Shown here in pieces: positions 41,508-50,596 of a DNA stretch of 64,000 nucleotides. Source of the stretch: Streptomyces sp. LBL (GTDB lineage: Bacteria > Actinomycetota > Actinomycetes > Streptomycetales > Streptomycetaceae); the NCBI RefSeq assembly GCF_029893585.1, contig NZ_JARXYX010000014.1, positions 124,001 through 188,000 of the forward strand, given 5' to 3'. Both the position numbers and the translations under genes were made by a program. Numbering within the stretch: the stretch's first letter is position 1; every line of letters starts with the position of its first letter. The notes under the pieces are model-generated. The model did no database searches. It saw only the letters and a program-made list of their open reading frames with translations, and was not told where the DNA came from.

Positions 41508-42203
41508 ATGGCAGAGCAGCTGACCGGACTGGCCGACGACCGCGCCCTCCTGGGCCGTACCAGCACCGCGGAACGCGTCTCGGACATCCTCAGGAGCCGT
41601 ATCGCCGAGGGGTACTTCCCACCCGGAACCCGGTTGTCGGAGGACAGCATCGGCGGCGCGCTCGGGGTCTCCCGCAACACACTGCGCGAGGCGTTCCGAT
41701 TGCTCACCCACGAGCGGCTGCTCGTCCACGAGCTGAACCGGGGCGTGTTCGTCCGGGAGCTGACCGTCGAGGACGTCGAGGACATCTACCGCACGCGCGG
41801 GCTTGTCGAGTGCGCTGTCGTACGAGGTCTCGGTGAGCCGCCGTACGGCCTGGACGGCCTCGCGGAGGCCGTGGCGGAAGGACAGCGGGCGGCGCGGGAA
41901 GGTGACTGGAACGCGCTGGGCACGGCCAATATCCACTTCCACCGGGAGCTGGTCGCGCTCGCCGGCAGCGACCGCACCGACGAGCTGATGCGCAGTGTCT
42001 TCGCCGAACTGCGCCTCGCCTTCCATGTGGTGGACGAACCGCGTCGGCTGCACGAGCCGTACCTCGCACGCAACCAGCAGATCCTTCGGGCGCTGGAGTC
42101 GGGGGACAGGCGCGAGGCGGAGAAACTGCTCGAGGTGTACCTCGACGACTCGCTGGAGCGCGTGGTCGAGGTCTACCGGCGTCGGGTCGGTGAGGAGGTT
42201 TAG
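41508..42203 (+). CDS. GntR-family regulator, FCD subfamily
   Basis: A 231-residue protein. HTH at residues about 20-80 (TAERVSDILRSRIAEGYFPPGTRLSEDSIGGALGVSRNTLREAFRLL), then the all-helical FCD ligand domain (about 90-220) with DIYRTRGLVECAVVRGL, the metal/carboxylate-binding NIHFHRELVALAGS and LARNQQILRALESGD (His motif region). Divergent from the D-glutamate/5-oxoproline cluster with the palindrome at 41441-41459 between them, so an amino-acid-derived carboxylate is the likely ligand. Confidence 0.92.
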   Translation: MAEQLTGLADDRALLGRTSTAERVSDILRSRIAEGYFPPGTRLSEDSIGGALGVSRNTLREAFRLLTHERLLVHELNRGVFVRELTVEDVEDIYRTRGLVECAVVRGLGEPPYGLDGLAEAVAEGQRAAREGDWNALGTANIHFHRELVALAGSDRTDELMRSVFAELRLAFHVVDEPRRLHEPYLARNQQILRALESGDRREAEKLLEVYLDDSLERVVEVYRRRVGEEV

Positions 42204-42290
42204 CGGTGGCCCGGTGGGTCCGTTGCAGGTGTGACCACCGTGACGACGGGTCGCTTCTGCGTCGTTTGGGTCGTTGTCAGACCGAGGACC

Positions 42291-42303
42291 TAGTCTGTGC
42301 ACC
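42291..42303 (+). promoter_or_regulatory. -10 element placing transcription start at the GTG (leaderless mRNA)
   Basis: TAGTCT (42291-42296) lies seven bases before the GTG at 42304, and no ribosome-binding site sits at normal distance, so the condensin-like operon probably starts as a leaderless transcript. Confidence 0.5.
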
Positions 42304-43833
42304 GTGACTTCGCCTGCATCGACGGACAGTGTTCCGCCCCAGCTCAGTGCGGGGCCGCGCCCCGCACCGGGGCCGGCCGCCGACGAGGGACTGGCGCGGC
42401 GGCTGCGTGCGCTCGCCTGCACCGCGCCGCTGCACGACCTCGACGCCCGCAAGGCCAACCTCGCCGGCGAGTACTCGGTGTACGGCATGGCTGAGGTGGC
42501 CCTGTCCGCCATCGATCTGGTCACACTGAACATGGACTTCGACACGGGCGCCGACCACGACCAGATCGTCGCCAGGCTCATCCCCCGCATCGCCGCCCAG
42601 GCCCAAGAGCGGCCCGTCGCCGAGCACGAGCGCGTGGCCCGCTGGGTCCTGGAGAACCTGATCAATGTCGGCAGCGTCGACCGCGGATTCCGCGCGGTCT
42701 ACGGCACGTTCGCGGCGGACGGCACGTATGTGCGCCGTGACTACGACTTCAAGCTGATCGAGGAAGTGCCGGGGCCCGGCGGATCCGTGTATCTCCGCAC
42801 GACGGACGAGGCGGTCAACGTCCTCGTCGGTGCCCTCGACACCGACGTCACCAGCGCGCAGATCGCCGCCGAGGTCAAGCTGGAGGTGCTGATCAGCCGG
42901 GGCCGCCTGGCCGACGCCCAACTGGCCGCCGAACAGGCCCGGTACCGCACGGTCCAGTACTCGGAGACCCTGCGGCGGGCGCTGGACGCCACCCGGCGCA
43001 ACGTCCGCGCGGTGGACTGGCTCAACACCGTGCCCGACATGATCGCCGAGGCCCTCGACCACGTGGCCGACCGATACCGCCACGAGAACGCGATCCTCAC
43101 GAACATCCGGAGAGCGCGTGACGAGTCCGAGGACCCCGAGCAGAAGAGGCGTGCCGCCGAGCTGGTGGACATCGTGAAGGACTGCATCCGGCGCCACACC
43201 CAGTTGCAGTCGCGGCTGCTGGAGGCCGGTCCGCTGTTCCGGGCAGAACAGGACCGGCAGGCCTTCGCCACGCCCATGACGACATCGGGGATCGATCTGT
43301 ACGGCCATCTGCTCGCGCCTGTTCTCCCGTTGCCCCTGGAGCAGGCGGTCCGGGTCACGGACGCGTTCTTCTCCCGAGGGACCGGGTTGCGTACGCCGGT
43401 GTCGGTGCGGGTGGGCGACCTCGTCGACATACTGCTGACGCCGCCGATGGAGCGGGAGCATCTGGGCGCGGAGATGCCGGAGCCGGATCTCATCGCCACC
43501 CCTGACGACAGCCGGTTCAGCGAGGAGCAGCTGGCTGCGGCGACGGAACTCCTCGATCTGCCGGCGGATGCGCCACGGCGTCTTTCGGGGCTGCTCGCGG
43601 AGGCTCGGCGGACGGGCGACCCCGATCTTGCCTACCTGGTGGCCTTGTTGGCCGTCCATGCGGCCAGTCCGCCGGTCGGTACGGCCTATCGGCAGGGGGA
43701 GGAGAAGCTGGTGTTCGCGGTGGACGACGGGACGGAGCTCGATGATCCCGAGTTCGGCGGGGCCGATCTGATAGTGGGGACCGCTTTGCTGGATGTGGCG
43801 GGGATGGCCGCGGGCCGGACGGAGGCGGCCTGA
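42304..43833 (+). CDS. Condensin-like accessory protein (kleisin/MukF/JetA position)
   Basis: A 509-residue protein, GTG 42304. After a Pro/Ala-rich tail, residues about 28-150 (LARRLRALACTAPLHDL ... VARWVLENLINVGSVDRGFRAVYG) look like winged-helix/helical N-terminal folds; about 190-330 is long amphipathic helix (EVKLEVLISRGRLADAQLAAEQARYRTVQYSETLRRAL ... KDCIRRHTQLQSRLLEAG); the C-terminal part is mixed. The pattern is that of MukF/MksF/JetA kleisin subunits of bacterial condensins. I do not recognise a named family with certainty; the assignment rests on its place as first gene of a three-gene unit with a MukE-sized and a MukB-like protein. Confidence 0.65.
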   Translation: MTSPASTDSVPPQLSAGPRPAPGPAADEGLARRLRALACTAPLHDLDARKANLAGEYSVYGMAEVALSAIDLVTLNMDFDTGADHDQIVARLIPRIAAQAQERPVAEHERVARWVLENLINVGSVDRGFRAVYGTFAADGTYVRRDYDFKLIEEVPGPGGSVYLRTTDEAVNVLVGALDTDVTSAQIAAEVKLEVLISRGRLADAQLAAEQARYRTVQYSETLRRALDATRRNVRAVDWLNTVPDMIAEALDHVADRYRHENAILTNIRRARDESEDPEQKRRAAELVDIVKDCIRRHTQLQSRLLEAGPLFRAEQDRQAFATPMTTSGIDLYGHLLAPVLPLPLEQAVRVTDAFFSRGTGLRTPVSVRVGDLVDILLTPPMEREHLGAEMPEPDLIATPDDSRFSEEQLAAATELLDLPADAPRRLSGLLAEARRTGDPDLAYLVALLAVHAASPPVGTAYRQGEEKLVFAVDDGTELDDPEFGGADLIVGTALLDVAGMAAGRTEAA

Positions 43834-43972
43834 TGTCGTATGCGGCGGGCGGGCCCGCAGTGGCCTGTCGCGCCCGCCCGGCGGGGCCACGCATGTCACC
43901 CTCCCACGCCCCTGGGCGGGCAGTTGCCACCCCGTCCGCCACCCCTGTTTTCGAGTGCGAGGAGTTGTGGTC

Positions 43973-44863
43973 GTGAGCGAGCATGTCGAGTGGAGTGACA
44001 CGGAGGCTCCCGCCCCTTCGGCGGCCGCGCCCGTCACCCCCGCCGACGCCGCCGACGCGGCTCGGCTTGTCGCCTTCGGACTGCAGCCCAAGGTGCAGCC
44101 CGCCCGCGACCAGGAGTACGCGGAACTGCTACGGCGCTACCGCGAGGACTCCCCCTTCGCGCGACTCGCCGACGCCGTGGCCGCCGGACTGGGGCTGGTC
44201 GTGCTGGAGGTGTCCCCGCGCGCGGGGATGGCGGTGACGGCCGCCGAGGACTCGGTGTTCGCCGTGCGGATGGGTGACTACGCGCGCCGGACATCCGCCG
44301 ACGGCGGGGACCGGTTCCTGCACGGACTGGCGCATCTCGCGGTCGCCGCCATGGCGTTTCCGCGGCCCGAGGACCTGGCCGACGACGGGTACATCGGGCG
44401 GGTCTCGGTCAACGGCGTCGACGCGTTCGTCCGGCAGGCGTGCCGGCGTCTGGAGGAGCGCGCCGAGGTGCAGGGCGAGAACACCGACCCGGCGACCGAA
44501 GCCCCCGGTCTGGAGTCCGCCTGGCGGATCTGGGTCAGACGCAGCGCGGCCGGTGCCACCAAGGACGCGCGCCGGCTCGCCGGTTCCACGACCGGCATCG
44601 TCGGCAAGGCCGTCGCCTTCCTGACCGACTCCGGGTTCCTGCAGCGGACCGGGGACGACAACGGCGGCACGTACCGGACCACGGCCCGCTACCAGCTCCA
44701 GGTGCGGGACATGGCGGGCAGTGCCGCGATGGCCGAGCTTCTCGAACTGGGTGTCGTGCCGGTGACCGACGGGAGGCCGACGCTGCTGCCGCCCGAGGAC
44801 ACCGACGACCTGGAACTGGTGGCCGATGCCGGACTGCCGTTCCACGCGCCTTCCCAGCCCTGA
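43973..44863 (+). CDS. Condensin-like accessory protein (MukE/JetB position)
   Basis: A 296-residue protein from GTG 43973, spaced normally behind GAGGAG. N-terminal acidic Ala/Pro tail, then helical and winged-helix-like segments: ARLVAFGLQPKVQPARDQEYAELLRRYREDSPFARLADAVAAGLGLVVLEV, AEDSVFAVRMGDYARR and a second winged-helix region (GSTTGIVGKAVAFLTDSGFLQRTGDDNGGTYRTTARYQLQVRDM). Size and layout suit a MukE/MksE/JetB-type partner that binds the kleisin near the ATPase heads. It follows the first gene by 139 bp and precedes the SMC-like gene by 42 bp. Confidence 0.65.
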   Translation: MSEHVEWSDTEAPAPSAAAPVTPADAADAARLVAFGLQPKVQPARDQEYAELLRRYREDSPFARLADAVAAGLGLVVLEVSPRAGMAVTAAEDSVFAVRMGDYARRTSADGGDRFLHGLAHLAVAAMAFPRPEDLADDGYIGRVSVNGVDAFVRQACRRLEERAEVQGENTDPATEAPGLESAWRIWVRRSAAGATKDARRLAGSTTGIVGKAVAFLTDSGFLQRTGDDNGGTYRTTARYQLQVRDMAGSAAMAELLELGVVPVTDGRPTLLPPEDTDDLELVADAGLPFHAPSQP

Positions 44864-44905
44864 ATCCTGAACTTCCCCTCTGACGAAGACTTACGAGAGT
44901 CCGCC

Positions 44906-47900
44906 ATGTACGAGCTGTCCCGGGTCCGCCTCTACTCCATCGGGCCCGCCGGTGCGCGCTACGCCGACACCGTGCTTGACCTGCGGGGCGTGGGCGCGCC
45001 CGTGCCCGACCCCGCGCCCACCCAAGCGGAGTTCTTCGAAGACGAGCCCGTCGGCCCGCCGCGCCGGCCCGCGCCCGCCGGAGTGCTCTTCCTGGAGAAC
45101 GGCGGCGGTAAGTCCGTCCTGCTCAAGCTGATCTTCTCGGTGATGCTGCCCGGCCACCGCAACACCCTCGGCGGCGCGAGCTCCGGTGTGCTGCGGAAGT
45201 TCCTCCTCGCGGACGACTGCGGGCACGTGGCGCTGGAGTGGCAGCACGTGCTGACCGGCGAGTGCGTGGTGGTCGGCAAGGTGAGCGAGTGGCGGGGGCG
45301 CCAGGTCTCCAACGACCCGCGGAAGTTCGCCGAGGCCTGGTACTCGTTCCGGCCCGGACCGGGACTGAGCCTCGACAGCCTTCCCGTCGCCGAGTCCAGC
45401 GCCGTACGCCCGTCCGTCGAGGGGCAGTCGGGGGCGCAGGGGCGGCGGCGGACCATGAAGGGCTTCCGGGACGCCATCACGGAGGCCGGCAAGGTGTATC
45501 CGCATCTCGAGGTGCACTGGGAGGAGATCCACGACCGGTGGATCGAGCACCTCGGCGATCTCGGCCTCGACCCCGAACTCTTCCGCTACCAGCGGGAGAT
45601 GAACGCCGACGAGGGCGAGGCCGCCGGTCTGTTCGCGGTGAAGAAGGACTCCGACTTCACCGACCTGCTGCTGCGCGCCGTCACCGACACCCGTGACACC
45701 GACGGCCTCGCCGACCTGGTCAGCGGCTTCGGCAACAAGCTGGGGCGGCGTGCCGAGCTGATCGCCGAACGGGAATTCACCGCCGGGTCCGTCGACCTCC
45801 TCGGGCGGATCGTCGAGGCCGCCGAGGCCCGCTCCAGCGCGCGGGACATCCACACCGGGGCCGAGCGCCGCACGCGGGCCCTGGCGCGTCGGCTGTCCGC
45901 GCGCGGAGCCCAGGAGCGCGTGCGCGCCACCGACCTCGCCCAGGGGGTCACCGCCGCCGCGGACACGGTCACGCAGGCCGAGGCAGCCCGCTGGCGCAGT
46001 GCGCTGATCGCCGCCGAACTGGCCTACCGGCACGCCTCGTTGGCGCTCGCCGCCGCCGAGAAGTCGGCCGCCGCACAGAAGCGCGAGCTCGCCGAGGCGC
46101 GCACCCTGCACTCCGCCTGGCAGGCCGCCGAGCAGGTGCTGCGCCACCGCGCCGCCGCCGACCGGGTCACCCGCGTGGCCGCCGCGATCCAGGAGGCCGA
46201 GCGGGACGCGGCCCCCGCCCTGTCTGCCCGCACCAAGGCCGCCGTCGACCTCGTACGAGCCCTGCACGCGGCGACGGAGAAAGCCGAGACCCTCGCCGAC
46301 GAGGAGGAGGAGCGCTCCGGCGCTCTCCAGGAGGTCGGCGAGTCAGCGCACCGGGACTCGACCTCCGCCGCCACCGAGGCGCAGCGCGCCCGCAGTGAGG
46401 CCGGGCATCTGCGGCAGCGGCTGACCGAGGTCGGGCAGGAGACCGCCGAGGCGGTGCGCGCGGGCTGGCTCGACGACAGCGCGCCCGACGCCGACCCGGC
46501 CCGCGCGGCACTCGCCGCCAGCGACGCCGAGAAGGCGGCCGTCGCGGCTTGGGACACCGCCCGTGAGGCCTCGCGCCGGGCCACCGAGCACACGCGTGAG
46601 GCGGCCGCCGCCGAGTCCCGCGCGGAGCTGACGGCGGCCCGCGCGGAGGACGCGGCCACGGCGGCGGAACGGTCCCACGAGGCCGAGCGACGCCTCGCCG
46701 AGGCGCTGGCCCGTGAGGAGCGGCTCGCGGAACTGCTGAGCCTGACCGGCCGCGACACGCGTGCGTCCGTGGTGCCGCAGCCCCGCCGGAACACCGACGC
46801 CAACGCCGACGACGACCGGTCCGGGCTCACTCCCGAGGGCCTGGACCGGTTCGCCGACGAGCTGCGCGAACTCCTCGACGACGCCGTCTCCTCCGCCGAA
46901 CGGCAGCTTTTCGAGCTGCGGACGGCCGCCGCCGACGACTCCCGGATCCTCGGCGCCCTCGGTGACGGCGGGCTGCTGCCGCCCGGACCGGACGTCCTGG
47001 CCACCGTGGAGTTCCTCGGCGAGCAGGGCATTCCCGCCCTGCCCGGCTGGCGCTATCTCGCCCAGGCCGTCGACCCCGTCGACCACGCGCGCGTACTGGC
47101 CGCCCGGCCGGAGCTGGTCGACGGCGTGATCATCACCGACCCGGCCACCCACGCGCGGGCCCGCGAGGCGCTGAGCGACGCGGCGCTGCTGCCGCGGTCG
47201 GCCGTGGCGGTCGGAACGGCCGCCGCCCTGCTCGCGCCCGCTCCGGCACCCGACTCCGGCAGCGGTGACGTCTTCCTCGTACCGCCGAACCCGGCCATGC
47301 ACGACGAGCACGCCGCCGACGAGGAGCGGCAGGCGCTGCGCGCGCGGGCGACCGAGCGGGACGAGGAGATCCGTTCGCTGGCCGCGCGGCTCGGCAAGGA
47401 CCGGGAGCTGGCGGCGCGGCTGACCTCCTGGCGTACGGGCTGCCCGGCCGGCCGGCTCGTCGAGCTGGGCCGAGCGGCCCATGACACCCGGGTGTTCGCC
47501 GAGGAGTCCGAGGCGGAACTGGCCGAGGCGCGGGCGGTACGCGCCGAGGCCGACGAAGCCGCCGCCGAGGCGACTCAGGTCCGCGACGAACGGCAGGAGG
47601 CGGCCCAGAAGGCCCGGCGCGCCGCCGACGCCCTCGCCGGACTCGCCTTCCGGTTGCGGGAGCGGGCCGGCTGGCAGGTCAAGCTACGCGAACTCGCCGA
47701 CGAGGCGGCCGAGTCGGAGGCCCGCGCCCAGGCCTGCCTGGAGCGTGCCCGCGCCGCCGACGAGGACCGGCGCGCCGCCCAGCGCGCCGCCGACGACGCC
47801 CGCCGCACCGCCCGTGCGCTGCGCGGCGAGCGGTCCGAGATCGCCGGCGCCCCCGACGACGTACCGGAGAGCGGTACGGACGACCCCCAGGCGTCCCTGC

Positions 47901-49531
47901 CCGCCCTCCGCGAGGCGTATCGGGCCGCTTCCCAGCTGTACGAGAAGGTGGGCGTCGATGCCGATCTGCGGTCCGACCAGGCGCGGGCGGAGAGCGACGA
48001 GAGTGCCGCGCGGGCCGAGCTGGACCGGCTGAGCAACAAGGTCCGCACGCGTGCGGAGCAGCTTCTCCAGTCGCCCGACGGCTCCGACGGGCCCTCCCGG
48101 CAGGCCGCCGCCGCCCGCGCCGAGGAGCTGGTGCAGCTTCTGGAGACCCGGATGTCCAGCGCGAGCGAGCAACTCGGGCGCGTACGGGGTGAGGCCGAGC
48201 GGCATGCGCCCGAGGACGGCGAAACCCACACGGAGCTGGCCGAGGAGCAGCAGCCGCGCGACGCCGAGCACGCGCAGGCGCTGCTGCGCACGGCGACCGC
48301 CGAACTCGCGTCGCGCACCGAGGCGTTGAGCCGGGCCCGTCAGGCGCACACCGAGCTGCTGGACGCGCACCGCGCCGCCGAGGACGCGGCCGGCGGCTTC
48401 GACGAGATCGCCGCGATGCTCCGCGACCTGCTGCGCGAGCACGTCACGGAGGAGGAGCAGGGGGAGAACGAGCCGTATCCGGGCCGCCTGGAGGAGGCTC
48501 GGCAGTCCGCCGCCGATGCCCGCCGGTCCCTGCGCGGTTGCGCCGCCGACCTGTCGGCCGCCGAGTCCGCCGTGCGCGAGGCGAGCGACGTCCTCGTCCG
48601 GCACGCCAACTCCACGCGCTACGAGCAGGTCCGCACCCCCGCCCGGCAGCAGATCCGCGAGCTGCCCGCCGCCGCGCTGCCCGAGCACGCCCAGAAGTGG
48701 GCCGACGCCTTCGCGCCCCGGCTGAGGGTCCTCACCGACGAGTTGGCGCAGTTGGAGCGCAACCGCGACTCGATCGTGGACCGGCTCAGAGGGCTCGTGG
48801 AGTCGGCGCTGGCCACGCTCCGGTCCGCCCAGCGACTGTCCCAGCTGCCGGAGGGGCTCGGCGAGTGGTCCGGGCAGGAGTTCCTGCGCATCCGTTTCGA
48901 GGAGCCCGACCAGGCCACGCTCACCGAGCGGCTCGGCGAGGTCATCGACGAGGCGACCCGGGCGGCCGTCAAGAAGAACTCCGATCTGCGCCGCGACGGG
49001 ATGTCCCTGCTGCTGCGCGGGGTCGGTGCGGCCCTTCAGCCCAAGGGCGTCGCCGTCGAGATCCTCAAGCCGGACGCCGTGCTGCGCGCCGAGCGCGTGC
49101 CCGTCGGACAGATGGGCGACGTGTTCTCGGGCGGCCAGCTGCTCACCGCGGCCATCGCCCTGTACTGCACGATGGCCGCGCTGCGCTCCAACGACCGGGG
49201 CCGCGACAAGCACCGCCACGCCGGGACGCTGTTCCTCGACAACCCGATCGGCCGGGCCAACGCGACCTACCTGCTGGAGCTCCAGCGCGCCGTGTCGGAC
49301 GCGCTCGGCGTCCAGCTCCTCTACACCACCGGTCTGTTCGACACGACCGCGCTCGCCGAGTTCCCGCTGGTCATCCGGATGCGCAACGACGCCGACCTGC
49401 GGGCCGGGCTGAAGTACATCCGCGTGGAGGAACACCTCCGGCCGGGGCTTCCGCAGCAGGCCCCGGCCGGAGAAGGCGACGCGGTGCACAGTGAAATCAC
49501 GGCGACCCGGATGTTCAAACGGCCCGCATAG
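44906..49531 (+). CDS. SMC/MukB-like ATPase with coiled coils (JetC-type)
   Basis: A 1541-residue protein. Head part 1: Walker A FLENGGGKSVLLKLIFSVM (Lys 69, Ser 70). Two long Ala/Glu/Arg-rich coiled-coil arms (about 280-620 and 820-1350) flank a globular hinge-like domain (about 640-800; GDGGLLPPGPDVLATVEFLG, IPALPGWRYLAQAVDP). Head part 2: ABC signature VFSGGQLLTAAIALYC (about 1405-1420) and Walker B GTLFLDNPIGRANATYLLEL (Asp 1445). The residue after the Walker B Asp is Asn, where SMC/MukB ATPases have the catalytic Glu. Layout equals MukB/MksB/JetC of condensin and Wadjet systems, which extrude DNA loops; role here (chromosome folding or plasmid restriction) is inferred. Confidence 0.85.
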   Translation: MYELSRVRLYSIGPAGARYADTVLDLRGVGAPVPDPAPTQAEFFEDEPVGPPRRPAPAGVLFLENGGGKSVLLKLIFSVMLPGHRNTLGGASSGVLRKFLLADDCGHVALEWQHVLTGECVVVGKVSEWRGRQVSNDPRKFAEAWYSFRPGPGLSLDSLPVAESSAVRPSVEGQSGAQGRRRTMKGFRDAITEAGKVYPHLEVHWEEIHDRWIEHLGDLGLDPELFRYQREMNADEGEAAGLFAVKKDSDFTDLLLRAVTDTRDTDGLADLVSGFGNKLGRRAELIAEREFTAGSVDLLGRIVEAAEARSSARDIHTGAERRTRALARRLSARGAQERVRATDLAQGVTAAADTVTQAEAARWRSALIAAELAYRHASLALAAAEKSAAAQKRELAEARTLHSAWQAAEQVLRHRAAADRVTRVAAAIQEAERDAAPALSARTKAAVDLVRALHAATEKAETLADEEEERSGALQEVGESAHRDSTSAATEAQRARSEAGHLRQRLTEVGQETAEAVRAGWLDDSAPDADPARAALAASDAEKAAVAAWDTAREASRRATEHTREAAAAESRAELTAARAEDAATAAERSHEAERRLAEALAREERLAELLSLTGRDTRASVVPQPRRNTDANADDDRSGLTPEGLDRFADELRELLDDAVSSAERQLFELRTAAADDSRILGALGDGGLLPPGPDVLATVEFLGEQGIPALPGWRYLAQAVDPVDHARVLAARPELVDGVIITDPATHARAREALSDAALLPRSAVAVGTAAALLAPAPAPDSGSGDVFLVPPNPAMHDEHAADEERQALRARATERDEEIRSLAARLGKDRELAARLTSWRTGCPAGRLVELGRAAHDTRVFAEESEAELAEARAVRAEADEAAAEATQVRDERQEAAQKARRAADALAGLAFRLRERAGWQVKLRELADEAAESEARAQACLERARAADEDRRAAQRAADDARRTARALRGERSEIAGAPDDVPESGTDDPQASLPALREAYRAASQLYEKVGVDADLRSDQARAESDESAARAELDRLSNKVRTRAEQLLQSPDGSDGPSRQAAAARAEELVQLLETRMSSASEQLGRVRGEAERHAPEDGETHTELAEEQQPRDAEHAQALLRTATAELASRTEALSRARQAHTELLDAHRAAEDAAGGFDEIAAMLRDLLREHVTEEEQGENEPYPGRLEEARQSAADARRSLRGCAADLSAAESAVREASDVLVRHANSTRYEQVRTPARQQIRELPAAALPEHAQKWADAFAPRLRVLTDELAQLERNRDSIVDRLRGLVESALATLRSAQRLSQLPEGLGEWSGQEFLRIRFEEPDQATLTERLGEVIDEATRAAVKKNSDLRRDGMSLLLRGVGAALQPKGVAVEILKPDAVLRAERVPVGQMGDVFSGGQLLTAAIALYCTMAALRSNDRGRDKHRHAGTLFLDNPIGRANATYLLELQRAVSDALGVQLLYTTGLFDTTALAEFPLVIRMRNDADLRAGLKYIRVEEHLRPGLPQQAPAGEGDAVHSEITATRMFKRPA

Positions 49532-49625
49532 CCGCTACCCGTCCTCCTTCGACAGATCCGCGCACTTCTCGCCGATCAACATCGTCGTGATGCACGGATT
49601 GGCGCTGACGAGTGATTGACCTCCG

Positions 49626-50464
49626 TCAGCCGGCCGCGGGGGTGGTGAGGGGAGTCGTGGTGGCCGTGGGCTGCAGCTGGTGCTCGGCGAGTACGCCGGT
49701 CCGGTGCCGCTGGACGAACCAGTAGTAGGCGAAGCCGCCGCCCATGATGACCGCGACGAACAGCACCGCGCCCCAGCGCAGGTACCAGTGGAACGGAGCG
49801 GTCGCGTTGTAGACCTCGGCGCGCGGCCAGATCAGGTTGATCGTCATGGCCGTTCCCCAGTCCACGGCGACGATGTTGACGAGCAGTCCCCAGCGGCCCA
49901 GCGAGAACTTGCCGTCGCCCGCGGGCTGCCACTTTCCGCGCAGCCGGGCCACCAGCCTGGGCGCGGTGACGCCGAGGCAGGCGAGGTAGATCATGATGAT
50001 GCCGATGCTGGTGACGACGGTGAAGATCTGCGGCTGGCGGATGTTGACGATGAGGATCGCCACGGCGAGGACGCCGATGATCACCGCGGGGAGCACCGGG
50101 GTCTGGACGCGATCAACATCATCCAGCCGGCGAGCCAGCCCAGGTGCGGATTGCCTATCTTCTTCGACCAGTTGTAGACGGAGCCCGCGACGGGATACCG
50201 GGCGGCCAGCTCCGCGAAACAGAGAGCGACCATGAACTGGCCGAAGAAGACCATCGGCCAGGACCACCAGTAGGCGGGGCCGCCGCTGCCGTAGCCGAAG
50301 TAGAACAGCTGGAAGGTGCCGGTGAGAATCGAGACGTAGCTGATTCCGGCGGCGAAGGTGTGGAAGTTGCCGAGAGTGCGCTTGAGTTCGGGCTTGTATC
50401 CGAACTCGGCGAGTTCGGTGTCGTCGTGTCTGTGCGGGCCGGATGGTTGCTCGGTGGTCGTCAT
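49626..50464 (-). pseudogene. APC amino-acid/choline permease with internal deletion and frameshift
   Basis: From ATG 50464 (behind AGGAG) about 118 codons read as a permease N-terminus: LAEFGYKPELKRTLGNFHTF, AAGISYVSILTGTFQLFYFG, WWSWPMVFFGQFMVALCFAELAARYPVAGSVYNW, GWLAGWMMLIAS. At about 50108 the homology jumps to another frame, which reads VQTPVLPAVIIGVLAVAILIVN, IFTVVTSIGIIMIYLACLG and ends normally at 49626 with YYWFVQRHRTGVLAEHQLQP. Around 270-280 central residues are missing and the join is out of frame, so no transporter can be made. Position suggests the uptake system of the choline/betaine cluster. Confidence 0.85.
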
Positions 50465-50596
50465 GAGCGGACTCCTGGTGTGGGCCGGAGGAGTGGGAGA
50501 AGGAGAAGGAGTGACTCGGTGCGGGCACGGGATCGGGGAGGGGGTGTACGCGCGGGGGTGATGTGCGGGCTGTTGCGCGTGGGTGTTCCCGTGGGC

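Noticed and set aside
44891..46267. 458-codon minus-strand frame opposite the SMC-like N-terminal half
   Set aside because: Gly/Val/Leu/Arg-rich shadow without motifs or ribosome-binding site.
47684..49489. 601-codon minus-strand frame opposite the SMC-like gene
   Set aside because: Shadow of the coiled-coil coding region; the sense frame has full SMC motifs.
42304..49531. Complete four-gene Wadjet defence system
   Set aside because: No JetD-like gene with a Toprim or DUF2220 domain lies upstream or downstream within the window.
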